Assembly (NCBI RefSeq): GCF_002095435.2
Contig: NZ_MJEJ02000050.1
Span: forward strand, 206,534 to 270,533
Length of the DNA stretch: 64,000 bases
Direction of reading: 5' to 3'
Origin: Williamsia sp. 1138
GTDB taxonomy: Bacteria; Actinomycetota; Actinomycetes; Mycobacteriales; Mycobacteriaceae
Numbering within the stretch: the stretch's first letter is position 1; each line of letters starts with the position of its first letter. A program made the translations under genes and the position numbers. The notes below the pieces were generated by a model that searched no databases, had not been told where the DNA came from, and saw only the letters and a list, made by a program, of their open reading frames with translations. Positions 39,138 through 47,147 of this stretch are shown here, in pieces.

Positions 39138-39995
39138 GTGACCATTACCGATCTCGCTCCCCTCCATCCCCGCGAACGAACCTTCCGGCCGCGCGCCTAC
39201 GCGATGACCACTCCGACCCACTTCGAGGTCAGCTACAGCATCAACCCGTGGATGGATCCGGCGATCCCGGTCGACACGTCATTGGCGGTGACGCAATGGG
39301 AGCGCCTGCGGCGCGCATACCTCGACCTCGGGCACACGGTGGACCTCGTACCCGCCCAGCCCGGCCTCCCCGACATGGTCTACGCCGCCAACGGCGGCCT
39401 CGTCGCCGGAGGCGTCGCGATCGCCGCCCGGTTCCGGCATGACGAACGGCGAGCGGAGGGTCCCGCGTATGCGGCGTGGCTGGCGGGTGCCGGGGTCGGC
39501 CCGGTCCATCACCTCGACGGCATCAACGAGGGTGAGGGAGACTTTCTCGTTGTCGGCGATCGAATCCTCGCGGGAACCGGGTTCCGCACCGACCACGCTG
39601 CGCACGAACAGGTTCAGCGGCTGACCGGGATGCCGGTCATCAGCCTAGAACTCGTCGATCCGCGCTATTACCACCTCGACACCGTCATCGCGGTCCTCGA
39701 CGATGAGACCATCGCCTACCACCCCGACGCGTTCTCGGTGGCCGCCCAGGACACCTTGGCCACGCTGTATCCCGATGCAGTCATCGCGTCCGAGTCCGAT
39801 GCCGCCGTGCTCGGACTCAACCTCGTGTCCGATGGGCGCAATGTTGTGATGACCGACGCCGCACCGGAGTTGGCCGCCGCCATCGCCGGAGCCGGATTCT
39901 CCGTCATCGAGGTCGACCTGTCCGAACTCCTCAAGGGCGGTGGCGGGGTCAAGTGTTGCACTCTCGAACTACGCAGAACGGGAACACCGTCATGA
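39138..39995 (+). CDS. Amidinotransferase-superfamily hydrolase (Rv2323c-like, DDAH/arginine deiminase-like)
   Basis: This 285-residue penta-fold guanidine-modifying enzyme has the substrate-binding VYAANGGLV, EGEGDFLV, catalytic His in RYYHLDTVIAVLD and catalytic Cys near the C-terminus in GGGGVKCCTLELRR. Superfamily members hydrolyse arginine or methylarginines at the guanidinium. Coupling to an ornithine aminotransferase (ATGA overlap) and an Lrp regulator, the Rv2322c-Rv2324 arrangement, points to arginine breakdown toward ornithine. The exact substrate is not fixed by sequence. The GTG start is set by the promoter six bases upstream. Confidence 0.85.
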   Translation: MTITDLAPLHPRERTFRPRAYAMTTPTHFEVSYSINPWMDPAIPVDTSLAVTQWERLRRAYLDLGHTVDLVPAQPGLPDMVYAANGGLVAGGVAIAARFRHDERRAEGPAYAAWLAGAGVGPVHHLDGINEGEGDFLVVGDRILAGTGFRTDHAAHEQVQRLTGMPVISLELVDPRYYHLDTVIAVLDDETIAYHPDAFSVAAQDTLATLYPDAVIASESDAAVLGLNLVSDGRNVVMTDAAPELAAAIAGAGFSVIEVDLSELLKGGGGVKCCTLELRRTGTPS

Positions 39996-41287
39996 GCATC
40001 GATCTCACCAGCGCCGTCGGACCGGTCTTCAGCTCAGGCGAGCACATCGCCATGGTCGACGACCATGCCGCGCACAACTACTCACCTCTGCCCGTCGTGG
40101 CAGCCACGGCCGAGGGTGCCTGGATCACCGATGTCGAAGGCAATCGGTACCTCGACGCCCTGGCCGGGTACTCCGCGGTCAATTTCGGACACCGGAACAC
40201 CGAGATCATCGCTGCGGTGACCGACCAGCTGAGCCGATTGACGTTGACAAGCAGGGCTTTTCATTCCGACCGGCTCGGACCGTTTTGCCGCGACCTCGCA
40301 ACACTGTGCGGCAAAGACATGGTGCTACCGATGAACACCGGCGCCGAAGCAGTCGAGTCCGCGATCAAAATCGCCCGCAAGTGGGGTACCGATGTCAAGG
40401 GCGTGCCGACCGATCAGGCCTCGATTGTGGTGGCTGCGGGAAACTTCCATGGTCGCACCACCACCATCGTGAGCTTCTCCGACGACGAGACGGCGCGCCG
40501 TGGTTTCGGCCCCTTCACCCCGGGCTTTCGGATCGTCCCCTTCGGTGACGCCGATGCCATGGCTGCAGCAATCGACGACACCACTGTCGCGGTATTGATC
40601 GAACCCATCCAGGGCGAGGCAGGAGTGGTCGTGCCGCCACCGGACTATCTTCCTAAGATTCGCGAACTCTGCACCACTGCAGGGGTTTTGATGATCTGCG
40701 ATGAGATCCAGTCAGGTCTCGGGCGAACGGGCGCGACGTTCGCCTCAGACCACTGGGCAGTGGTGCCGGACCTGTACACACTGGGCAAAGCGCTCGGCGG
40801 CGGCGTGTTACCGGTGTCGGCCGTGGTCGGCAACAGCGACGTACTCGGGGTCCTGGCCCCTGGCGAACACGGTTCCACCTTCGGTGGCAATCCCCTTGCC
40901 GCCGCGGTCGGTTCAACGGTCGTGAGCATGCTGGGAACCGGTTACTGGCAAGACCGCGCAACCGTGATGGGTGCGCATCTGCACGGCAGGCTGACGGCGA
41001 TGGTGGGCAGTGGGGTCACGTCGGTTCGGGGCCTGGGTCTCTGGGCGGGGGTCGACGTGGATCCGGCCCTCGGTTCGGGCAAGGACCTGTGCAAGAAACT
41101 CGCTCAACGTGGCGTACTGGTCAAGGACACCCACGGCTCGACTCTTCGATTCGCCCCGCCGATCGTCATCACGATCGACGAGATCGACTGGGCCATGGAT
41201 CAATTCGCCGGCGTACTGGAGAGCGCCGCCGCCAAGCCCGCAGGAGTGGTCACGGGTAGCCCGCAGACCGACCCCCGGCACACGTAG
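39992..41287 (+). CDS. rocD: Ornithine aminotransferase
   Basis: This PLP-dependent class III aminotransferase moves the delta-amino group of ornithine to 2-oxoglutarate, giving glutamate semialdehyde. The 431-residue protein shows PMNTGAEAVESAIKIARKWG, NFHGRTTTIVSFS, EPIQGEAGVVVPP, ICDEIQSGLGRTG and the PLP lysine in TLGKALGGGVLP. It is intact, whereas M. tuberculosis has it split into two genes. The ATG overlaps the preceding stop as ATGA. Its last 88 bases overlap the 3' end of the convergent thioredoxin-fold gene. Confidence 0.94.
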   Translation: MSIDLTSAVGPVFSSGEHIAMVDDHAAHNYSPLPVVAATAEGAWITDVEGNRYLDALAGYSAVNFGHRNTEIIAAVTDQLSRLTLTSRAFHSDRLGPFCRDLATLCGKDMVLPMNTGAEAVESAIKIARKWGTDVKGVPTDQASIVVAAGNFHGRTTTIVSFSDDETARRGFGPFTPGFRIVPFGDADAMAAAIDDTTVAVLIEPIQGEAGVVVPPPDYLPKIRELCTTAGVLMICDEIQSGLGRTGATFASDHWAVVPDLYTLGKALGGGVLPVSAVVGNSDVLGVLAPGEHGSTFGGNPLAAAVGSTVVSMLGTGYWQDRATVMGAHLHGRLTAMVGSGVTSVRGLGLWAGVDVDPALGSGKDLCKKLAQRGVLVKDTHGSTLRFAPPIVITIDEIDWAMDQFAGVLESAAAKPAGVVTGSPQTDPRHT

Positions 41288-43239
41288 GCTGCCGCCTGTC
41301 CATCGACCATCGGTCGGCCGGCCAGCAAGGGCTGAGAATCAACTGGTCCGGCAACCACCACAGTGCCGCCTGGAACACGTCGTCGGGTGTGGACCAACAG
41401 CTCGCTCGGTCCCGGTCCCGACTGCGACACCGCAACCTGCAGTGGCCCGGCGAGCCGCGCCGAGATCACCGCGAGCCAGTGCCCGGCAGAGCGTGGCACC
41501 TTGTCGAGCAGCACACCGCCGCGGGCCAGGGTGTCATCGGCCAGAGCCGCGTAGTCGCCGGCGGACCGGCCGGCACGGTCGATCGGGGTCAGCGGCGCCG
41601 CGGTGAGCAGCGCCTCGGCGATCAATGAGGTGCCTGCGGGGGTCGCGCCGTCGATCGGATCACGCGGCCGGGCGAGCAGGCCTTCGGCGTCGGAGCCCGA
41701 GTCGTACCACGACCCCGGCGCCTCCGGATCGGCGAACAGGTCGATCGTGTTGTCCAGCAGATCGAGTGCCGCATCGAGCCACGGCCGCTCACCGGTGACC
41801 TGGTACAGCGTCAGCAAGGCGGTCGCGAGTGCCCCGTGATCGTCGAGCGCTGCCAGCGGCTCCCCCACGAGACCGTCGAGCGACGAACGCCGTAGCCGCC
41901 CCTCGACCAGGTGACGGGTCAGGATCTCGCGGCCGCACCAGGCCGCCAGCTCGATCCACTCCGGCCGGTCCAGCCCGGCGCCGGCTTCGGCGAGCGCGGT
42001 GATCGCCATGGCATTCCAGCCGGTCACCACCTTGCCGTCGCGAGCCGGTTGTGCGCGCGCAGTGCGCACCGCCCACAATCGCGCGCGCACGGATTCGAAG
42101 CGGTCGACATCGTCGGGATCAGAGCGCATTTGCAGGGTCGAGGCACCGTCGTCGAACGTCCCCGTCGACGTGACCGTGAAAAGCTCTGCGGCCCATTGCC
42201 CGTCGGCGTCACCCAGGACCTCGGCCAGTTCGGCCGGCGTCCAGACGTAGGTCAGCCCCTCGTGCCCGTCGGTGTCCGCGTCCAGCGCGGATGCGAACCC
42301 GCCCACCACCTCGAGATCGCGCCGGAGAAAGGCGATGGTCTCATCGGTCACCCTGCGCATCAGGGGATCAGACGTGACCCTCGCGAGATGGGCGTAGACG
42401 CGGAGTAGTTGCGCATTGTCGTAGAGCATCTTCTCGAAGTGCGGCACCACCCAGTCCTGGTCGACGGCATACCTCGCGAATCCGCCACCGAGTTGGTCGT
42501 AGATCCCACCCCGGGCCATCACATCGGCGGTCCGGTTCACCGCGGCCAGCACGGCCGGATCACCTGTTCTCTCGTACTCGCGAAGCAGCCCCTCCATCAA
42601 CGCCGAAGGAGGAAACTTGGGGGCGCCGCCGAAGCCACCGTGAACGATGTCCTCCTCGCGCAGAACGTCGGCAACGGCTGTCGTCAGCAACCCCTCGTGA
42701 AGCGCGTGCTGCGGGTCTGGAAGACCGGCAGCGTTTGCCCGAAGTTGCTCGGTAACGGCCAACCCGACCCGGTCGACCTCGGCGCGTTTGGTAGTCCACG
42801 TCAGAGCGATCGCCTCGAGCAGCTGGATGAACGACGGCATGCCCTGCCTGGGGGCAGGCGGGAAGTAGGTCCCGCAATAGAAGGGCTCGCCACCCGGGCT
42901 CAGGAAACACGTCATTGGCCAGCCGCCCTGGCCGGTCATGGCGACCGTTGCGTTCATGTAGATGGCATCGATGTCCGGCCGTTCTTCGCGATCGACCTTG
43001 ATACAGACGAAGTCCCGGTTCATCACCGCCGCAGTGGCCGGGTCTTCGAACGATTCGTGGGCCATCACGTGGCACCAATGGCATGCGGCGTAGCCGACGG
43101 ACAGCAGGATGGGCACGTCGCGTTCACGTGCCCACGCCAGGGCGTCGGGACTCCATTGTTGCCAGTGCACCGGGTTGTCGGCGTGCTGGCGAAGGTACGG
43201 GCTGGTCGCCTCAGCGAGGCTGTTGCTGCCGCGGGTCAC
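41200..43239 (-). CDS. Thioredoxin domain-containing protein (YyaL/Rv1084 family)
   Basis: This 679-residue protein has an N-terminal thioredoxin-like (DUF255) domain, with [20 protein letters not shown] and the CxxC-type motif GYAACHWCHVMAHESFED. A long alpha/alpha-barrel region resembling N-acylglucosamine epimerases follows (GGIYDQLGGGFARYAVDQDW; VVTGWNAMAITALAEAGAG). The human homologue is SPATA20; bacterial function is unclear. GTG start. It overlaps the preceding small membrane-protein gene by 29 bases and, tail to tail, rocD by 88 bases. Confidence 0.92.
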   Translation of the reverse strand: MTRGSNSLAEATSPYLRQHADNPVHWQQWSPDALAWARERDVPILLSVGYAACHWCHVMAHESFEDPATAAVMNRDFVCIKVDREERPDIDAIYMNATVAMTGQGGWPMTCFLSPGGEPFYCGTYFPPAPRQGMPSFIQLLEAIALTWTTKRAEVDRVGLAVTEQLRANAAGLPDPQHALHEGLLTTAVADVLREEDIVHGGFGGAPKFPPSALMEGLLREYERTGDPAVLAAVNRTADVMARGGIYDQLGGGFARYAVDQDWVVPHFEKMLYDNAQLLRVYAHLARVTSDPLMRRVTDETIAFLRRDLEVVGGFASALDADTDGHEGLTYVWTPAELAEVLGDADGQWAAELFTVTSTGTFDDGASTLQMRSDPDDVDRFESVRARLWAVRTARAQPARDGKVVTGWNAMAITALAEAGAGLDRPEWIELAAWCGREILTRHLVEGRLRRSSLDGLVGEPLAALDDHGALATALLTLYQVTGERPWLDAALDLLDNTIDLFADPEAPGSWYDSGSDAEGLLARPRDPIDGATPAGTSLIAEALLTAAPLTPIDRAGRSAGDYAALADDTLARGGVLLDKVPRSAGHWLAVISARLAGPLQVAVSQSGPGPSELLVHTRRRVPGGTVVVAGPVDSQPLLAGRPMVDGQAAAYVCRGSVCGLPVTTPAGLAAALSSTPAN

Positions 43240-43462
43240 CGTCGGTCCCGTCGTCGGCGGCCTGGTCGGCCTCCGGGTTGTCCCAGTCGAACTTCTTCGG
43301 CAGCCCCCTCAGGTGCCTGTTCATCGACCAGATCAAGAAGACGGTCCCAGCCAGCAGCAGCAGCACCACGAGCAGGCCCATCGGCGAGGCCTTACCGAAT
43401 TCCGGCCCCTCGGTCTTGGCGAGAACGGTCGTGACGTGGGCCGCGGCGAGCGTGGTGGTCAT
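43211..43462 (-). CDS. Small membrane protein (Rv1083-like)
   Basis: This 83-residue single-span membrane protein has hydrophobic helix [20 protein letters not shown] (about 29-48), followed by the conserved basic patch [15 protein letters not shown] and an acidic, Gln-rich tail. It lies between mca and the thioredoxin-fold gene as Rv1083 does. Its ATG overlaps the mca stop by four bases and its end overlaps the next gene, so the three form one operon. Function unknown; link to mycothiol metabolism is only by position. Confidence 0.8.
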   Translation of the reverse strand: MTTTLAAAHVTTVLAKTEGPEFGKASPMGLLVVLLLLAGTVFLIWSMNRHLRGLPKKFDWDNPEADQAADDGTDGDPRQQQPR

Positions 43463-44349
43463 TCTGACGCTCCCGCCGCAATCGCCGCATCGATACCGGC
43501 GAACAGGTCGGTCTCCGGTATCGCGGTCTTCACCCGCGTCTTCGCGAGCTCGAATTCCTCTGTCGGCCACAGCCTTTGCTGCCACTCCATGGGCACGGCA
43601 AAGAAGACGCCGTTCGGATCGATCTGGGTGGCGTGGGCGCGCAGCGCTTCATCACGCTGCGGGAAGTAATCGCCGCAGGTGACCTGGGTGGTCACTCGGC
43701 CCATCAGGTTTCCACGCTCGGGATCCCACTTCGAGAGCCATTCCGCGAACGGGCTCTCTTTGCCGATCTTCGCGTACTCGTCAGAGAACAGCACCATGCG
43801 GTCGCGGATGAAACCGTGCGTGTAGTAGATCTTCGACACAGTCCACGGATCGCCCGCGTCCGGAAACTTCTCTGGATCGCCCGCGGCCTCGTAGGCGGCC
43901 ATCGAGACCTCATGGTCGCGAATGTGGTCGGGATGCGGGTAACCGCCCAGTTCGTCGTACGTGATCATCACGTGCGGCTTGAAGTCGCGGACCACGCGGA
44001 CCAGGGCCTCGGTCGAGACCTCGAGTGGCACGGTGGCGAACGAACCTTCCGGCAGCGGCGGCAGCGGGTCGCCCTCGGGAAGTCCCGAGTCGACGAAACC
44101 GAGCCACATCTGCTGCACACCGAGCGCCGCAGCGGCCTTGGCCATCTCCTCGCGACGGACCTCGGGCATCCGCTCCTTGATCCCCGGCAGATCCATCGCC
44201 GGATTCAGGATGTCGCCTCGCTCACCGCCCGTGAGTGTCACCACCAGGACGTCGTGGCCGTCCGCGGCGTATTTGGCCATCGTGGCCGCGCCTTTGCTGG
44301 ACTCGTCGTCGGGGTGCGCATGCACCGCCATGAGTCGTAGTCCACCCAC
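43459..44349 (-). CDS. mca: Mycothiol S-conjugate amidase
   Basis: Mca cleaves mycothiol conjugates of electrophiles and drugs, releasing mercapturic acids for export. The 296-residue protein is of the LmbE/PIG-L fold with zinc motif [16 protein letters not shown] and the second-site [32 protein letters not shown] is characteristic of Mca rather than MshB. The GTG at 44349 follows GTGAGGAAA and aligns with the start of the M. tuberculosis enzyme (six residues before the conserved MAVHAHP). It is first in the mca-Rv1083-Rv1084-like operon and divergent from the DUF4307 gene. Confidence 0.95.
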   Translation of the reverse strand: MGGLRLMAVHAHPDDESSKGAATMAKYAADGHDVLVVTLTGGERGDILNPAMDLPGIKERMPEVRREEMAKAAAALGVQQMWLGFVDSGLPEGDPLPPLPEGSFATVPLEVSTEALVRVVRDFKPHVMITYDELGGYPHPDHIRDHEVSMAAYEAAGDPEKFPDAGDPWTVSKIYYTHGFIRDRMVLFSDEYAKIGKESPFAEWLSKWDPERGNLMGRVTTQVTCGDYFPQRDEALRAHATQIDPNGVFFAVPMEWQQRLWPTEEFELAKTRVKTAIPETDLFAGIDAAIAAGASE

Positions 44350-44458
44350 GCGTTTCCTCACCTTCACACTGCCGGTCATCGGCTTCAATACTCCCACCGA
44401 ACGTGCGACCCGCCCTCACCGGTCCTCCGGGTTCTCCCTACATGGTAGGTATGAACCC

Positions 44459-44887
44459 ATGACCAGCGCTCGCAGCCTCCCGCAGGGGCGCTACCCCACC
44501 GAACGGTCGCCACGATCCCGTCGACGCTGGTTCGTGGTGCTCACGACGCTGGTGGTGGCAGCCGGCGTTTTGCTCGCCTGGGTCGGCTACCAGCGGTTTT
44601 CTGATCCCGACATCTCGGGTGAGGCCAGTGGCTACCTGATCATCGACAGCTCCACGGTCGAGGTGAAGTTCACGGTGAACCGCAAGGACCCGAGCAAACC
44701 GGCCACCTGCGTCCTGCGGGCCCGTTCGAAGGACGGCTCCGAGACGGGCCGACGGGAGGTCTACATCCCGGCATCGAGCCAGACACAGCTGTCATTGTCG
44801 TCACTCGTCCGTACGTCGGCGGCGCCGGCGGTCGGCGAGGTCTATGGCTGCAGCGAGTCGGTGCCGGACTACCTCGTGGCGCCGTGA
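44459..44887 (+). CDS. DUF4307 membrane protein (Rv1081c-like)
   Basis: This 142-residue protein has one transmembrane helix after a basic N-terminus (RRRWFVVLTTLVVAAGVLLA) and an extracytoplasmic domain with two Cys residues (PATCVLRARSKDG and VYGCSESVPDYL), typical of DUF4307. It is divergent from mca, as in M. tuberculosis (Rv1081c). Function unknown. Confidence 0.85.
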   Translation: MTSARSLPQGRYPTERSPRSRRRWFVVLTTLVVAAGVLLAWVGYQRFSDPDISGEASGYLIIDSSTVEVKFTVNRKDPSKPATCVLRARSKDGSETGRREVYIPASSQTQLSLSSLVRTSAAPAVGEVYGCSESVPDYLVAP

Positions 44888-45054
44888 CCCGGTAGTCCCG
44901 ACCGACCGTCAACCGAACGGCGGACACAAGGCGCCGCGCCCCCGGTCGTGACCTGCGACATCTCACCCAGCAGCCGTTCGACACCTTTCCGTGACTAACT
45001 ATTCGGCCGTCCTTGCGACGGTGGTAGTGGGTCGGCAACGAAAGGATCTGCTCG

Positions 45055-45672
45055 ATGAAAACCTTTGCGAACTCAACCTTTTCGACACGAATCTGCACGA
45101 CCGCAATCGCCGCGTCGATCGCCGCGGTCGCCATGACGGGATGCGGCACCGCCGATGAAGGCAACTCGGTCCCGGTAGTCACCACACTGACCGAAACCGA
45201 CGTCTCGGCCACCACGATCACCTCCCCACCGCCGTCAACGGACAACCCTGCCACCAGCCCGTTCAGCAGTGCCACGTGCGACGTGGACACGGTGACGATC
45301 GACTCCGCGATCGCGCAGATCGCGCCGCCGATGCCCGGGGTCGGATGGGTCGAAGGGGACAGCAACGTCAACACATGTGCCTCGCTCACATACGTGACCT
45401 TGGACACCGCGGGAGGCACCGTGTCGTCCCCGTACCAGTTACTGCTCTTTCACGACGGGGAGTTTCTCGGAACCGGAACCTCCTGCAACCTGAGTTACCA
45501 GACCGTGGCCGCGACGGCCGACGACCGAATCGACGTCCGGTACCGCTATCTCGTGGGCGATGAGCCGAACGCCGACCCGCAGGGTGAGGTCTACGTGAGC
45601 TATCGCTGGAACGGCTCCGGCGTCGACATGCTCGGCGACCTGCCGGAGGCGGTCACCCGAGGTGAGTGCTGA
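45055..45672 (+). CDS. LppP/LprE-family lipoprotein
   Basis: This 205-residue secreted lipoprotein has the lipobox AVAMTGCG, with acylated Cys about residue 30. A Thr/Pro-rich linker and a globular domain follow. The domain segments YQLLLFHDGEFLGTGTSCNL and YVSYRWNGSG resemble the LppP/LprE family of Mycobacteriales. Four Cys in the mature domain (ATCDVD, NTCAS, TSCNL, RGEC) could form two disulfides. SD is AAAGGATC. It sits between DUF4307 and yhhQ and seems independent of them. Confidence 0.75.
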   Translation: MKTFANSTFSTRICTTAIAASIAAVAMTGCGTADEGNSVPVVTTLTETDVSATTITSPPPSTDNPATSPFSSATCDVDTVTIDSAIAQIAPPMPGVGWVEGDSNVNTCASLTYVTLDTAGGTVSSPYQLLLFHDGEFLGTGTSCNLSYQTVAATADDRIDVRYRYLVGDEPNADPQGEVYVSYRWNGSGVDMLGDLPEAVTRGEC

Positions 45673-45691
45673 TCGCCCATAATCGGCACCC

Positions 45692-46465
45692 ATGACAACA
45701 ACAACGCAGTCTGGGCAGCCGGACCCGTCCACCGCCAAGGGACCGGGTCCGGCGTTCGCCACCATCACCAGCCACTACTTCCCGATGCTCGTCGCGCTTT
45801 TCGTAGGCGTGATGATGATCAGCAACATCACCGGCACCAAGGGTGTGGTGCTGTTCCCCGATCTCCACGTCGACTTCGGCCCACTGTCCATGGACGGCCT
45901 GGTCACCGACGGCGCTTTCTACCTCTTCCCCCTCGCCTACGTCCTCGGCGACGTGATCAGCGAGGTCTACGGCTTCAAGGCCATGCGGCGCACGATCCTC
46001 GCCGGGTTCTTCGTCCTGCTCATCGCCTCACTGTGTTTCTGGCTGACCATCCACCTGCCCGCAGCCGACTTCTACGACGGGCAGGAGTCGTTCGAGACCG
46101 TCGCCGGCGTCGTCCCCCAGTTCCTGGCCGCAGGTTTGGCCGGATACGTCGTGGGCGAGTTCCTCAATTCCTGGGTTCTCGTGAAAATGAAGGAACGGTC
46201 CGGAGAAAAACACCTCTGGGCCCGTCTGCTGGGTTCGACGGTCGTCGGCGAATTTTTTGACACACTGGTTTTCTGTTCCATTGCCGCTACCGCACTGGGC
46301 ATTTCGACCTGGTCGGATTTCGTGAACTACACGATCATCGGATTCGTCTGGAAGACGCTGGTCGAGGTGGCGATCATGCCGCTGACCTATCTGTTCGTCG
46401 GTTGGCTCAAAAAACGCGAGCCCACCTACGGTTCCGCGCTCGAATCTGCGGGCACAATTAGATAA
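45692..46465 (+). CDS. Queuosine precursor transporter (YhhQ/VUT family)
   Basis: This 257-residue membrane protein has about six helices. Family signatures are MMISNITGTKGV near the start, FPLAYVLGDVISEVYGFKAM, and FLNSWVLVKMKERSGEKHLW followed by STVVGEFFDTLVFCSIA. The family takes up queuosine precursors such as preQ0/preQ1. No queuosine synthesis or tgt genes are in the window. It precedes greA. Confidence 0.88.
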   Translation: MTTTTQSGQPDPSTAKGPGPAFATITSHYFPMLVALFVGVMMISNITGTKGVVLFPDLHVDFGPLSMDGLVTDGAFYLFPLAYVLGDVISEVYGFKAMRRTILAGFFVLLIASLCFWLTIHLPAADFYDGQESFETVAGVVPQFLAAGLAGYVVGEFLNSWVLVKMKERSGEKHLWARLLGSTVVGEFFDTLVFCSIAATALGISTWSDFVNYTIIGFVWKTLVEVAIMPLTYLFVGWLKKREPTYGSALESAGTIR

Positions 46466-46507
46466 GAATTCGAGAACCGTCCATCTGTGCTGGTACTCTT
46501 GGCTGAT

Positions 46508-46531
46508 ACACGGTCCCGAGAGGGGCCGTGT
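46508..46531 (+). promoter_or_regulatory. Hairpin in the greA leader
   Basis: ACACGGTCCC and GGGGCCGTGT pair (one G-U) around GAGA, followed by TTGCTGTATTT. It lies about 30 bases before the greA ATG and about 10 bases after a possible -10 box (TACTCT, 46494-46499), so it is at the very 5' end of the mRNA. It could be a leader terminator or mRNA stabiliser. Confidence 0.5.
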
Positions 46532-46561
46532 TGCTGTATTTAACGAGAGGGAGTGACGAGC

Positions 46562-47056
46562 ATGACCGACACCGAGGTGACCTGGCTTACCCAGGAGTCC
46601 CATGATCGGCTCAAAGAGGAGCTCGACGCTCTCATCGCGAATCGTCCGGTGATTGCTGCCGAGATCAACGAGCGCCGCGAAGAGGGCGACCTCAAGGAGA
46701 ACGGTGGCTACCACGCTGCCCGTGACGAGCAGGGTCAGCAAGAGGCCCGCATCCGTCAGCTCCAGGAGCTGCTCAACACCGCCAAGGTTGGCGAGACCCC
46801 CACTCAGTCGGGCGTTGCACTGCCCGGTTCCGTGGTCAAGGTCTACTACGACGGCGACGAGTCAGACACCGAGACCTTCCTGATCGCAACCCGAGAACAG
46901 GGTTCGTCAGATGAGAAGCTCGAGGTCTACTCCCCCAAGTCGCCGCTTGGTGGTTCGCTGATCGACGCCAAGGTCGGTGACACCCGCAAGTACACCGTGC
47001 CCAGTGGTGCCACCGTGTCCGTGACTCTGGTCAGCGCGGAGCCGTACCACACGTAA
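46562..47056 (+). CDS. greA: Transcription elongation factor GreA
   Basis: GreA rescues backtracked RNA polymerase by stimulating cleavage of the nascent RNA 3' end. The 164-residue protein starts [20 protein letters not shown], has the acidic coiled-coil tip ([20 protein letters not shown]) with the catalytic Asp/Glu, and the C-terminal FKBP-like domain ending VSLVTL-type [12 protein letters not shown]. It matches M. tuberculosis GreA (Rv1080c) closely. ATG 46562 follows GAGAGGGAG. Confidence 0.97.
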   Translation: MTDTEVTWLTQESHDRLKEELDALIANRPVIAAEINERREEGDLKENGGYHAARDEQGQQEARIRQLQELLNTAKVGETPTQSGVALPGSVVKVYYDGDESDTETFLIATREQGSSDEKLEVYSPKSPLGGSLIDAKVGDTRKYTVPSGATVSVTLVSAEPYHT

Positions 47057-47068
47057 GAATCCCATTTT

Positions 47069-47117
47069 GGTGGCTTTTGGCGACTGAACCCGCAGGTCGG
47101 GTCCGCCAGAAGCCACC
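47069..47117. repeat. Hairpin with GGTGGCTTTTGG arms (hairpin family 2)
   Basis: GGTGGCTTTTGGCG pairs with CGCCAGAAGCCACC over 14 bases (one G-U) with a nested ACCCG/CGGGT stem, flanked by ATTTT tracts. It lies between the convergent ends of greA and the SipW-like operon and shares its arm sequence with the element at 25577-25625. Confidence 0.78.
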
Positions 47118-47147
47118 ATTTTTGGTTTCGGGGGCCGCCTGCTCGCG

